A DNA stretch of 27,541 bases from Dehalococcoidales bacterium (GCA_016932435.1 JAFGCW010000073.1:1-27541); one strand, 5' to 3'. Shown: positions 7,523 through 15,817, numbered from the stretch's first letter. The notes: a model not told the origin generated them from the letters alone. Program-made: numbers and translations.

Positions 7523-7828
7523 TCAGCTTTTTGATGCACGCGCTGCTCCGCCTGCGCCGCCGCTGAACACCATGCATATTCCAAGCATAAAACCGAAGTC
7601 ATACCAGTTTCCGGTGTTATGTACCTCGTAGACATTGACGTTATCCGAAAAAAGAGAAATTATAAACGTTATCGGTGAGATAAGACCATGCCATAAACCA
7701 GACCAGAATCCGTCGCTTTCACCTTCGCTATTGGGTATATCAACAGCAGAATTTGCTCCGGCAGCACATCCTGCCAGCATTAGTACACCCAGTAATGCCA
7801 GAGATAATATAAACAGGCGTTTTTTCAT
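7523..7828 (-). CDS. Small lipoprotein with conserved membrane segment
   Basis: 101 residues. The N-terminus is a lipoprotein signal: basic MKKR, a hydrophobic core, then LAGC with the lipidated cysteine at about residue 21. After a short acidic linker comes SDGFWSGLWHGLISPITFII, with a probable membrane-associated helix, then NWYDFGFMLGI and a glycine/alanine-rich end. The 'GFW.G.wHG.I.P..fi.SLF' block belongs to a family of short conserved envelope proteins of unknown function in many bacteria. AAGGA lies before the ATG at 7828. It is 20 bp downstream of the epimerase gene on the same strand, so it may share that transcript without sharing the pathway. Confidence 0.8.
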   Translation of the reverse strand: MKKRLFILSLALLGVLMLAGCAAGANSAVDIPNSEGESDGFWSGLWHGLISPITFIISLFSDNVNVYEVHNTGNWYDFGFMLGICMVFSGGAGGAARASKS

Positions 7829-7848
7829 TATATATTTCCTTTTGTATA

Positions 7849-8241
7849 TTATTTTTCCAGAAGTTCGATCAGTACGCCGTTCATTGATTTGGGGTGGATG
7901 AAGGCGACCATTCCCTCGATGCCCTGTCTCGGCTCTGTGTCGATTAATCTGATTCCTTTATCGGCAAGGTCGGCAAGTGTTTTCCTGATGTCATCCACCT
8001 CGATGCAGAGATGATGGATACCTTCACCGCGGCTTTCGATGAATTTACCTATCACGCCGCCATCTCCTACAGGCTCTATTAATTCAAGCATATCTCCACC
8101 GGCGGAGACCATGGCGGCTCTCATTCCGGATTCCGGAGCGTTGTGAATTTCACCCAGTTCGGCGCCCAGCGTCTGGTACACTTTTACCGCTTCATCGAGA
8201 TTCTTTACTGCAATACCGGTGTGGCTTATTCCTCTTAACAT
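7849..8241 (-). CDS. mce: Methylmalonyl-CoA epimerase-like VOC-fold protein
   Basis: 130 residues, typical of the single-chain, two-module VOC epimerase. Likely metal ligands are H7 (ISHTGIAV), E53 (LELIEP), H76 or H77 (GIHHLCIEV) and E126 (VLIELLEK). ESRGEGIHH and the FIHPKSMNGVLIEL ending are the usual methylmalonyl-CoA epimerase signatures. The enzyme interconverts the (R) and (S) forms of methylmalonyl-CoA, so that a mutase and a carboxylase of opposite stereochemistry can be linked. It lies in the same direction as the mutase genes, separated by the thiolase and DUF35 genes. A GGAGG site precedes the ATG. Because the partner mutase is divergent, a related 2-alkylmalonyl- or other acyl-CoA substrate is possible. 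Confidence 0.88.
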   Translation of the reverse strand: MLRGISHTGIAVKNLDEAVKVYQTLGAELGEIHNAPESGMRAAMVSAGGDMLELIEPVGDGGVIGKFIESRGEGIHHLCIEVDDIRKTLADLADKGIRLIDTEPRQGIEGMVAFIHPKSMNGVLIELLEK

Positions 8242-8265
8242 TATTACTGTTCCTCCTGTTAATGA

Positions 8266-8294
8266 AAGGGCAGGCTGTTCACCAGCCTGCCCTT
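8266..8294 (-). terminator. Strong hairpin between the thiolase-like and epimerase genes
   Basis: A perfect 12-bp stem AAGGGCAGGCTG / CAGCCTGCCCTT with a 5-nt loop. On the minus strand it is followed by only one extra T, so it is a weak terminator or a processing/attenuation hairpin. It sits about 25 nt upstream of the epimerase start and could reduce read-through into that gene. Confidence 0.5.
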
Positions 8295-8324
8295 ATTATC
8301 TCTCATTACATTCACCAATCTCAA

Positions 8325-8400
8325 CTGCCTGGACGTTACCATCCGTAGGCACGGATTGCTTCGCGCCGATTTCATCGACACTCGCAATGACGTTTGGATT
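8325..8400. repeat. Degenerate short repeat remnant
   Basis: The stretch around GGATTGCTTCGCGCCG .. CTCGCAATGACG has the same ends (ATTGC.. / CTCGCAATGAC) as the element near 20060-20097. It is probably a worn copy of a dispersed repeat left between the thiolase-like and epimerase genes. Confidence 0.4.
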
Positions 8401-8405
8401 GTTTA

Positions 8406-9623
8406 TTAAAAGGCTTTACTCATTATGCAGACGCCGTTGTTTCCGGCATAACCATAACTCTGGGCAAGTCCGACCTTCGGGTTGTTGGTAATCTGTCTTG
8501 GTCCGAGATCACCTCGAAGCTGGTAGGCTACCTCAACGCACTGCCAGAGTCCCTGGGCGACGGTAGCTTCACCAAAAGCACCGAATCCTCCGCTTGGGCA
8601 GACCGGTACTTTACCGTCCGGTACATTGAAATAACCATCTCTGAGTAACTGGTCGGATCCGCCGTAGGGAAGCTGAAGGATCATGTCCATATAAGTCAGG
8701 TAATGCCATGAACTGTTATCGGGCAGCTCTATTACATTGATATCGTCCGGTGTCCGCCCTGCCTGCTTATAAGCAGCGGCAAGAGCATTCCGACTTTCAC
8801 TCCAGCCGAGAGTGCCGACATCCGCCTGGGGATACGAGCTCAGGTACGTCAGCGGGATACAGGGATCGCCGAATGAAGGTGAACCTACAGCCAGACCTTC
8901 GATGAGGATTGGTTTATCAGTATATTTCTCAGCCTGGTCCATGGGAACAACGATTATCGCGGAAGCTGAGTCGCTGGTGGCGCAGATCTCATACAGGCGA
9001 AGCGGATCGCAGACCATCGGTGATTCGAGTACTTCTTCAAGTGTATATTCTTTGCGATAACGGGCATTCGGATTATGGACCCCGCCCTTGCTGGTGATAA
9101 CCTTGACCATGGCCATATCTTCTTCGGTCGTACCAATGTCGTGTATTCTCCGACGCATTTCCATAGCCCAGTACCCCGGGTTGGTCTCACCGACCATCGC
9201 ATAGCGAATCCAGTCGTTGTCGTATCGGGTGTCGTTACCCTGTGGTCTGAAGAAACCGCCGGCTGATTTATCTGAACCGACCGCTATGGCAATATCATGC
9301 TCGCCGCTGGCTACTGCCAGGCAGGCCTCTCTGAGAATTGACTGGCCGGTAGCGCAGGCGTTTACGATATTACAGCACGGTATTCCGGTGCCGCCCATCA
9401 TGGTTGAAATGGATGTACCGAGAAGCAGTGAGGGTACGCCGCCCTGATCGGCGATCCACATATAGGCGCCGCACGCCATCGTCTCGATATCTCTCCATTT
9501 CATATGGGCGTCTTCAAGCGCCTGGCTTATGGCATAGCAGCCTAGTTCCGCCATGGACTTGTCAGGCCATTTCCCGTAAGGATGGACACCCAAACCTACT
9601 ATTGCTATTTCTCTGTTTTTCAT
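8406..9623 (-). CDS. Thiolase-fold (SCPx/Ltp-like) enzyme
   Basis: 405 residues. The N-terminus REIAIVGLGVHPYGKW is typical of the SCP-x thiolase-like group. The nucleophile region reads NIVNACATGQSILREA with C90. The second active-site region, which in true thiolases has a GHP histidine, reads CPSGGFGAFGEATVAQG (about 342-358), so that histidine is absent. This loss is shared with thiolase-fold lyases such as the steroid aldolase Ltp2, which also need a DUF35 partner; a DUF35 gene lies 22 bp upstream here. I therefore favour a C-C lyase/aldolase or specialised acyltransferase acting on a CoA ester over simple beta-ketothiolysis. It is co-directional with the mutase and epimerase genes. Confidence 0.87.
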   Translation of the reverse strand: MKNREIAIVGLGVHPYGKWPDKSMAELGCYAISQALEDAHMKWRDIETMACGAYMWIADQGGVPSLLLGTSISTMMGGTGIPCCNIVNACATGQSILREACLAVASGEHDIAIAVGSDKSAGGFFRPQGNDTRYDNDWIRYAMVGETNPGYWAMEMRRRIHDIGTTEEDMAMVKVITSKGGVHNPNARYRKEYTLEEVLESPMVCDPLRLYEICATSDSASAIIVVPMDQAEKYTDKPILIEGLAVGSPSFGDPCIPLTYLSSYPQADVGTLGWSESRNALAAAYKQAGRTPDDINVIELPDNSSWHYLTYMDMILQLPYGGSDQLLRDGYFNVPDGKVPVCPSGGFGAFGEATVAQGLWQCVEVAYQLRGDLGPRQITNNPKVGLAQSYGYAGNNGVCIMSKAF

Positions 9624-9645
9624 TTATTAGAAATTCCTCCTATCC

Positions 9646-10062
9646 TTACTTTACCGGCTTCCAAGCCCAGGTAATGTATTCATTCTCTTCATCTTCGTAG
9701 AGTTTCCTGGTGGTCATTTCCATTTCCATACCGATCTCGACCTGGTCGGTGGTCAGCATACCGAGAATTCTCAGCCCTTCCGGAAAATCAAGCATCCCGA
9801 GAGGGAAAGGCTCGAAAGGATCCATCTTGAAGGGTTCCGGCATCGGATAAGCCTGTACGGCATACGTGTAGAGTGTTGCCTTGTTGCTGAGTTCGATTAC
9901 TTCTACGTTCTCCGTTTTCTTTTCACAATCGGGATTGGTACAGTATGGTGATTTCGGGAAGGCCGGTGTCCCGCATACCTTACATTTACTGCCAATCAGC
10001 TTCGGCTGATCGGAAGGCCATGTGAAAAGGCCTTCGGCCAGTGGTACCTTGTTCTTGGACAT
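9646..10062 (-). CDS. DUF35 (Zn-ribbon and OB-fold) acyl-CoA-binding partner protein
   Basis: 138 residues. The rubredoxin-like zinc ribbon near the N-terminus has C27, C30, C41 and C46 (GSKCKVCGTPAFP .. YCTNPDCEKK). It is followed by an OB fold: a beta-rich segment with LYTYAVQAYPMPEPF and FPEGLRILGMLTT, ending in TWAWKP. DUF35 proteins pair with thiolase-fold enzymes (HMG-CoA synthase/thiolase complexes, Ltp2-ChsH2) and bind the acyl-CoA substrate. The adjacent thiolase-like gene is the obvious partner. AAGGAGG lies 7 nt before the ATG at 10062. Confidence 0.93.
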   Translation of the reverse strand: MSKNKVPLAEGLFTWPSDQPKLIGSKCKVCGTPAFPKSPYCTNPDCEKKTENVEVIELSNKATLYTYAVQAYPMPEPFKMDPFEPFPLGMLDFPEGLRILGMLTTDQVEIGMEMEMTTRKLYEDEENEYITWAWKPVK

Positions 10063-10127
10063 GTCTTATCCTCCTTATATTAACTAAGTGTAATCGTACC
10101 GTTTTACCTGTCGTAACACAGCGTGGA

Positions 10128-10523
10128 TTATACTTTTTCGCGGATGTATTCAGATAATTCTCTGATCGAAGTGCCGGGACCGAATACCGCGCTTATCCCT
10201 TTTTCCTGCAGATACGGGATATCCTCATCGGGAATAATACCGCCGCCGATAACAAGTACGTTATTCATGTCCCGTTTTTTTAATTCTTCAACTACACGCG
10301 GGAACAGTGATTGATGGGCGCCGGAAAGGCAACTCAAAGCAATTGCATCCGGCTGTTCTTCCAGCGCTGCCTGAGCTATCATCTCAGGAGTCTGTCTTAA
10401 ACCGGTGTAAATTACCTCCATTCCGGCTTCTCTCAGACCCATAGTGATTACCTTGGCACCGCGATCGTGACCATCGAGTCCGGGCTTGGCTACTATAACT
10501 TTGATTTTCTTCATATCATTCAC
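10128..10523 (-). CDS. Cobalamin-binding subunit of an acyl-CoA mutase
   Basis: 131 residues, a stand-alone B12-binding domain. The DxHxxG signature is D17-G-H19-D-R-G22, where H19 is the lower axial ligand to cobalt. It is followed by ALSCLSGAH and VLVIGGGIIPDEDI, both standard for the B12 Rossmann fold of methylmalonyl-CoA mutase. Together with the large subunit encoded 36 bp upstream it should form a heteromeric adenosylcobalamin-dependent mutase, the split arrangement seen in archaea and Chloroflexota. The frame opens at GTG 10523 with AGGAG 12 nt upstream; an ATG at 10514 is an alternative start. Confidence 0.92.
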   Translation of the reverse strand: MNDMKKIKVIVAKPGLDGHDRGAKVITMGLREAGMEVIYTGLRQTPEMIAQAALEEQPDAIALSCLSGAHQSLFPRVVEELKKRDMNNVLVIGGGIIPDEDIPYLQEKGISAVFGPGTSIRELSEYIREKV

Positions 10524-10559
10524 TTTAAGGATGCACTCCTGTTATTATTATCGGTTTGC

Positions 10560-12320
10560 CTAAATCTTACCATATCCAGAATATTCACCAAACACCTTCT
10601 TCAGTGTCCCGGTAATTTCACCGATCGTTGTATAGGCTTTCACGGCTTCTATGGTCAAAGGCATTATATTCGTTTTCTCATCGGCTGCCGTTTCCTCAAG
10701 CTTCGCTAGTAATGATTGAACCTTATCATTATCTCGTTCTTCCTTCACTTTAGCCAGCCTGGTAAGCTGTTTCTTTTCTGCTTCAGCCCGTTTGGTAGCA
10801 TCGTAGGGATACGGTATCAAGCGGTTGGGAAGTACTTCCAGTTCCTGCTCATCAGTGAAAGCGTTTACTCCGACGACTATTTCTTCGCCGGTTTCCAGTT
10901 TTTTCTGGTATTCATATGCGCTCTGGGCAACCGCACGCTGCATAAATCCGTTTTCAATCGCTCCCTGCGAACCGCCCATTTCTTCGATCTGGTGGATCAA
11001 CGCCCAGGCTTCTGCCTCGATCTTGTCGGTCATCGCTTCTATGTAGTATGAACCGGCCAGCGGATCAGTGATCTTGCTCAGTTTGGATTCCCAGTAAAGA
11101 ATCTTGGCGGCATCTTCGGAGAGTTGCTGCGCTTCGATACTCCAGCCGAGTCCCAACGGCTCGTCATACGGAGGTTCTGCCGAGGGGATATAACCGGCAA
11201 GTGCTCCTGCGACTCCGCCGATCACGGCACGCGTAAGGTTATTCAGTGGTCGCTGGCTGGTAGACGTCCATGCGCCGGTAAGGAAACCGCCGGCTTCTCT
11301 CAGTATCCAGTTCCTTGGGTTCCTACTCTTGAAGGTATCTCTCATTATTTTAGCCCACATGCGGCGGCTTGCCCTGCGAGTACATATCTCCGGCAGGATC
11401 TCCATGCTGCCGCTGAGGGTATTGAAAGTGAACCGGTTTACGAACGAATCGACATCGAGGCCACCGTCGATTCCGCATTGCACGTAAGCTGAAGCGTTAG
11501 CAAGGGTGAAAGCCAGTGCCTGTATCCTGGTCGCTCCTGCTTCTCTCATGTGATAACCGGAAATACTGATAGGGTTGAGCAGGGGCGCATACTCGTTACA
11601 GTACACGAAGGTATCCCTGGTTACCCGAAGCGACTGCTTGGGTGGATAAATATAGGTACCACGGGCTACATATTCCTTGATGATGTCATTCTGGAGAGTT
11701 CCTCTCAGTTTCGAAGCTGAAATCCCTCTCTTTTCTGCCAGCGCGACATAAGCCGCGAGAATTACGTTTACCGGAGCGTTTATCGTCCAGTTAGATGCTA
11801 TACTGTCGAGATTGTTCTTGTCCTGGAACGGCTCATAAACGGTTTCAAAATCGGCAAGCGTATCGAATGCTACACCCGCTTTTCCCACCTCTCCTTCAGC
11901 CATCGGATCGTCCGAGTCAAGACCTATCTGCGTCGGAAGGTCAAAAGCTATGTTGGGTCCGCCTGTTCGGCCGCGAACAATCTCACTTTCATAATAATCA
12001 CGAGTGTCTTCAGCGGTGCCGTAGCCGAGGTAACGTCCGGCCCTGACCAGACCTCCACCGCCGCCGATATGATAACCCCCTGTTACCGGACCACTACCGG
12101 GAACCTGGCAGGGATATACTCCGGCAGTGAAGGGATACTCGCCGGGAAATCCTACCTTTTCCATGAAGTCGAAGTCCTCTACGTCGGCTGGCGTGTAGAA
12201 CTCGTTTTCACTCTCGGTGATGCCAAACCTGTCGAGTTGTTTCTTCAGCGCACCGTTTTCCCATTCCTGTCGTTTCTTTTTGATCTTCTCGATGTCATTG
12301 TTATCGAATGTTCCGGACAT
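10560..12320 (-). CDS. Acyl-CoA mutase large subunit (methylmalonyl-CoA mutase family, divergent)
   Basis: 586 residues from the ATG at 12320, which has AGGAGA 8 nt upstream; the frame is open 20 codons further but without a site. Conserved mutase blocks include AFDLPTQIGLDSDDPMAEGE, TINAPVNVILAAYVALAEKR, LRGTLQNDIIKEYVARGTY, ISISGYHMREAGATRIQALA and TDPLAGSYYIE. It is the TIM-barrel half of an adenosylcobalamin-dependent carbon-skeleton mutase; the B12 domain is the next gene. Several substrate-site blocks differ from textbook methylmalonyl-CoA mutase. The YPTMYRGRLWTMRQ region is replaced by YPCQVPGSG and a glycine-rich insert. FNAHNNFFEE becomes FNTLSGSMEILPE, and the QSLHTNS loop is missing. 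The true substrate may be another branched acyl-CoA. Confidence 0.9.
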   Translation of the reverse strand: MSGTFDNNDIEKIKKKRQEWENGALKKQLDRFGITESENEFYTPADVEDFDFMEKVGFPGEYPFTAGVYPCQVPGSGPVTGGYHIGGGGGLVRAGRYLGYGTAEDTRDYYESEIVRGRTGGPNIAFDLPTQIGLDSDDPMAEGEVGKAGVAFDTLADFETVYEPFQDKNNLDSIASNWTINAPVNVILAAYVALAEKRGISASKLRGTLQNDIIKEYVARGTYIYPPKQSLRVTRDTFVYCNEYAPLLNPISISGYHMREAGATRIQALAFTLANASAYVQCGIDGGLDVDSFVNRFTFNTLSGSMEILPEICTRRASRRMWAKIMRDTFKSRNPRNWILREAGGFLTGAWTSTSQRPLNNLTRAVIGGVAGALAGYIPSAEPPYDEPLGLGWSIEAQQLSEDAAKILYWESKLSKITDPLAGSYYIEAMTDKIEAEAWALIHQIEEMGGSQGAIENGFMQRAVAQSAYEYQKKLETGEEIVVGVNAFTDEQELEVLPNRLIPYPYDATKRAEAEKKQLTRLAKVKEERDNDKVQSLLAKLEETAADEKTNIMPLTIEAVKAYTTIGEITGTLKKVFGEYSGYGKI

Positions 12321-12435
12321 AATACATTCTCCTGTTCTAAAGGGGTAAAAAGATGGATTTCTGTGTCTATTGTATATCAAACCCTCATTGAATTCCAGTG
12401 TTTAAGTTGCGAGGGTACGTTTGTTTTCCTTAATT

Positions 12436-12444
12436 TGTTATAAT
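12436..12444 (+). promoter_or_regulatory. Extended -10 promoter upstream of the M50-like gene
   Basis: TGTTATAAT gives a TGn extension directly before a perfect TATAAT (12439-12444). Transcription would begin near 12451, leaving a leader of only about 8 nt before the ATG at 12459 and no ribosome-binding site. TGTTATAATAGA recurs at 21154-21165. Confidence 0.5.
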
Positions 12445-12458
12445 AGAAAACCATTCAT

Positions 12459-13244
12459 ATGAAATTTATAAATACGATAAAGATTGGCACTTTTTTCAGG
12501 ACCCGGTTACGTATTCACTATACGTGGTTATTAGTATTTCTCCTGATACCCTGGACCGTGAGCACGCAATACTCTACGGAAACGTCACTGGTTTCAAGAG
12601 CAGGTCTCGGACTGATTACCGCCTTTCTTTTTTTCGGAACGATTATTATACGTGAAATCATTCTACTGATGGTTGCTGTCTACAAAGGTGTCGTAGTCAG
12701 GTTTGTAACGATATTTGCTTTTGGGGGGCTGATTCAACCCGATTATGAAACAACATCACCATCACATGAGATTCTTCTGGCTGTGTCCGGGATGCTCCTG
12801 AATTTTGCGATTACCGGGATTTTCTATTTCACTCACACATTATTCGGTGATATCGATCTGGATGTGAAGGCAATGACTGTGAAATGGCTGGCGTTTTTTT
12901 ATTTCACGCTGAGTCTGTTTCACCTGGTACCGGCTTATCCATTAGAGGGTGGGAGAATACTTCGTGGTATTATCTGGAAGGTCACCGAGAATGTGAGACA
13001 AGCAACCCGTATTGTCGGAATAACGGGATGGATTCTGGGTTTTCTGACGATGGTCGGAGGGATATTACTGGCAATACTGACCGAAGAGTTATTTACGGGA
13101 TTATTTTTTATCGGTCTGGGATTAATAATACAGAATGCCGCTACTCATGGCATAAGACATATACGACAGATTCCCAAACCACCTCTCCCCGAACCTCCAA
13201 TTTCGCCGCCCGAGGAGATTGACCAGGTTATTCAACCGTCTTGA
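12459..13244 (+). CDS. Site-2-protease (M50) family membrane protein lacking HExxH
   Basis: 261 residues with about six hydrophobic segments. The overall pattern is that of bacterial S2P/SpoIVFB-like proteases: an N-terminal IHYTWLLVFLLIPW segment, a second helix that should carry HExxH, a GGLIQP loop, and a C-terminal PAYPLEGGRILRG segment corresponding to the usual PxxPLDGGR. In the metalloprotease the zinc ligands are the two His of HExxH and the Asp of LDG. Here the helix reads R65-E-I-I-L69 and the Asp is E163, so all three ligands are changed. It should be a pseudoprotease or act without zinc, perhaps as a membrane scaffold or regulator. The proline-rich tail is cytosolic. Its 3' end overlaps the convergent hydrolase gene by 17 bp. 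Confidence 0.85.
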   Translation: MKFINTIKIGTFFRTRLRIHYTWLLVFLLIPWTVSTQYSTETSLVSRAGLGLITAFLFFGTIIIREIILLMVAVYKGVVVRFVTIFAFGGLIQPDYETTSPSHEILLAVSGMLLNFAITGIFYFTHTLFGDIDLDVKAMTVKWLAFFYFTLSLFHLVPAYPLEGGRILRGIIWKVTENVRQATRIVGITGWILGFLTMVGGILLAILTEELFTGLFFIGLGLIIQNAATHGIRHIRQIPKPPLPEPPISPPEEIDQVIQPS

Positions 13245-14796
13245 GAACAGATTCCGGTTCAATATCCGGACGAACCACCTTCACAGGAATATCATCGATT
13301 ACGCTCACTGTTCTATATTCTTTCTTATAGGTCGTCCACCTGGCCTCGAACCACCTGAAAGGACTCTGAGCTTTTGACCGTATCCATATCACTGGACTCA
13401 GGGGATCGTCGTTCCACCAATTGACATCTACGATACTTGCCAGAGGAGTACCTTTGATAATTTCGATATCATAGAATGAACGGGGAGTTTCCTCGGGAAG
13501 TATTCCTGCGCTGAATACTGTCCAATCTACTCTCACTGTTGATAGAGGAGCAGTGGAGGTGGTAACTTTAAGCCTGCAATCACTTGTATTTGATGAATTC
13601 GCCCATGTGGCTCCTTTGATTGAGGTAAGCAGCGGCACCGAATCCAGGTGTACATGGCTGTACGATCTCTCGTCTCCTGGTTCGTTTTCGCCGACAATAT
13701 CTTCCCACTGTTCCCATTTATAGAACGCCGAATTCCTGTGGGTGAAAGTACCGTTTGCTGTGACTATACCCCCGACAATATCCGACCAATGGTCAGTTCC
13801 CATCAGCCAGTCTGCTTCGTGCTTGATAGTACCGGTTCTGGCGGGAAGTGAAAATTCCATTTCGTAACCGAAAATGTAGAATAGAATATTATTTGCCAGG
13901 AACAGGGAAGTAGTATCCTTCGCCCCGACATCACTGTGCTGGTGTTCTCCGTAATAGACGACATCGGCTCCTTCAGAGAACTGTGCCATAAGCGGTACGA
14001 CTCCATCATCCAGGTTTCTCGGCCACAGGTCGACACCACTCTGGTTATAGAGAGGACTAAGGGGAGATGGTTCTGCCGATATAAAGGCAAGCCAGCGTTT
14101 TTCCCGGCTTACTGTCAGACCGTCGGCGCTGCTGTCATAAAACGCAACCGAATCACATACACCCTGATCATTACCCAGTTGTGTAGTTCGGCAGTAATCA
14201 GCCATCGGTCCTCCACCGGGCACATAGTAATCATCAAGTTTCTTAATCGGGCTGTTGATGGTGATGACCGTGGCTACTTTATCTGTGATATTACCGACGT
14301 TGTGAGCGGTGGCGAACAATGCCGTCTTTCCTCCCATACTGTGTCCAACCAGGATCAGGTTGTCTTTCCCTGCGAAGTGCTCGTTTATACTATTGGCGAT
14401 ATTATTTGCCCAGGTATTGATATCGACATATGCCGGGTAACATCTGTCGAGAATGTTTACCTTTACCGGGATGTCGGGATGTTTTTCCTGGTAGCGGTCG
14501 ATAAAATATGGGAGTAACTCGTTTATCCTGTCGGTAATATTCTGGAATGCGCAGGGATTTCCACCCATTCCATGACAGAAGACAAAGTTCAGTTCCTTGA
14601 CTATCTCCGGTCTTTCCTCCGCTTGAACCGGTTGGGCTGTCAGGAGTTGAACACACAAGATTACAGAAAGAAAAAACGATGAAATCTTTACTATTAAAGG
14701 TAACATATTCACTCGATTATTTATTTTATAGTGTCTGCTCATTTTACAGCAGCGGTGAACCAGCTTCAAGAGGGGTATGGTTGTGACTATTATCAT
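13228..14796 (-). CDS. Secreted alpha/beta-hydrolase (lipase/PGAP1-like)
   Basis: 522 residues from the ATG at 14796, which has AGAGG 7 nt upstream. Other in-frame starts are 14838 (no good site) and 14706, which begins MLPLIVKISSFFLSVIL and gives a neater signal peptide ending near QPVQA; the true start is uncertain. The hydrolase core has FVFCHGMGGNP (oxyanion region) and LILVGHSMGGKTALF with the nucleophilic serine. Likely acid and base are in LDDGVVPLMAQF and GEHQHSDVG. A C-terminal region of about 200 residues is beta-rich and tryptophan-rich, with no motif I know. It is exported and probably acts on an ester or lipid outside the cytoplasm; the substrate is unknown. Confidence 0.85.
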   Translation of the reverse strand: MIIVTTIPLLKLVHRCCKMSRHYKINNRVNMLPLIVKISSFFLSVILCVQLLTAQPVQAEERPEIVKELNFVFCHGMGGNPCAFQNITDRINELLPYFIDRYQEKHPDIPVKVNILDRCYPAYVDINTWANNIANSINEHFAGKDNLILVGHSMGGKTALFATAHNVGNITDKVATVITINSPIKKLDDYYVPGGGPMADYCRTTQLGNDQGVCDSVAFYDSSADGLTVSREKRWLAFISAEPSPLSPLYNQSGVDLWPRNLDDGVVPLMAQFSEGADVVYYGEHQHSDVGAKDTTSLFLANNILFYIFGYEMEFSLPARTGTIKHEADWLMGTDHWSDIVGGIVTANGTFTHRNSAFYKWEQWEDIVGENEPGDERSYSHVHLDSVPLLTSIKGATWANSSNTSDCRLKVTTSTAPLSTVRVDWTVFSAGILPEETPRSFYDIEIIKGTPLASIVDVNWWNDDPLSPVIWIRSKAQSPFRWFEARWTTYKKEYRTVSVIDDIPVKVVRPDIEPESVLKTVE

Positions 14797-14836
14797 TTGA
14801 TTGCCTCTAATTGAGAATGATACACTTAGATAAAGC

Positions 14837-15817
14837 ATGAGCTGTTCCGTTACTCAAGAGAGTTTTAGCAGCCTTTTAGAACTCCGGGATATGCAAGACA
14901 TTCACCTGGTTTGGGACCCTCTTTTTGTATCTCCAGTGTGGCTGGAAGCCTGGTGGAAAGTGTTCGGTGATGAGCGTGAGTTGTATCTGGCGTCCGTAAG
15001 AGATGATAATACCGTTGTAGGTATTGCACCTCTCATGATTAAGGATAGTACAGCTTCTATCGTCGGGAGTGCCGATGTATGCGATTATCTCGATTTTCTC
15101 GTCATTCAAGACAAAGACCAGGATTTTTTCAATACTTTGCTGGATGATCTTAAACAAAAAGACGTTAAACAATTGAATCTTGAATCATTACGCCCGGACT
15201 CCAGAGTACTAACGGGTCTTACCGATGTCGCTCTACATCGCGGATGTGAAATAACCTTGACTCCCTGTGATGTTACACTGGAAATGGAATTGCCGGGCAG
15301 CTGGGATGATTATCTCATGACCCTGAATTCGAAGCAGAGACATGAGGTCAGGCGGAAGCTGAGAAGGCTGGAAGAAGCTGGGGAATTCGAGTATCGAACA
15401 GTAAGCGGCAGTGCTTCGGTTATGGGCGAACTCGATATATTTCTGAAAATGTTTACAGAAAGCAGAGATGATAAAGCTGATTTCCTTACCGAGAAACGGG
15501 AATCATTTTTCAGGTCTATGGCAGAATCGATGGCGAACGCGGGAATACTTAAGCTTGGTATCCTGGAAATTGAAACAGTTCCTGCTGCCATGATTATGTA
15601 TTTTGATTATAATGATACTATATACCTTTATAACAGTGGCTTTGAGAAAGAGTATATCTCGCTTAGCGTCGGATTACTTAGTAAGGTGCTCTGTATAAAG
15701 GACAGTATAGAATCAGGTAAGAAGGTCTTCGATTTTTTAAAAGGTAACGAAGTATATAAATCACGACTCGGTGGAACAGAAATACAGTTGTCGGATTGTC
15801 ATATATCCATTAATTGA
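14837..15817 (+). CDS. CelD/FemAB-like GNAT-fold acyltransferase
   Basis: 326 residues. The segment FVSPVWLEAWWKVFGDEREL at the N-terminus, the basic SKQRHEVRRKLRRLEEAGEF motif in the middle, and the C-terminal block IYLYNSGFEKEYISLSVG are the signature of the CelD/BcsL 'acetyltransferase involved in cellulose biosynthesis' group. These use acyl-CoA or aminoacyl donors to modify sugars, envelope polymers or lipids. The next gene is a glycosyltransferase 19 bp downstream on the same strand, suggesting a joint role on a glycoconjugate or small glycoside. The start lies 1 bp inside the opposite-strand maximal frame of the hydrolase, and no strong ribosome-binding site is visible. Confidence 0.84.
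   Translation: MSCSVTQESFSSLLELRDMQDIHLVWDPLFVSPVWLEAWWKVFGDERELYLASVRDDNTVVGIAPLMIKDSTASIVGSADVCDYLDFLVIQDKDQDFFNTLLDDLKQKDVKQLNLESLRPDSRVLTGLTDVALHRGCEITLTPCDVTLEMELPGSWDDYLMTLNSKQRHEVRRKLRRLEEAGEFEYRTVSGSASVMGELDIFLKMFTESRDDKADFLTEKRESFFRSMAESMANAGILKLGILEIETVPAAMIMYFDYNDTIYLYNSGFEKEYISLSVGLLSKVLCIKDSIESGKKVFDFLKGNEVYKSRLGGTEIQLSDCHISIN

Noticed and set aside
12321..12458. Cobalamin riboswitch upstream of the mutase gene
   Set aside because: The 138-bp gap is too short and shows no B12-box or the expected stems.
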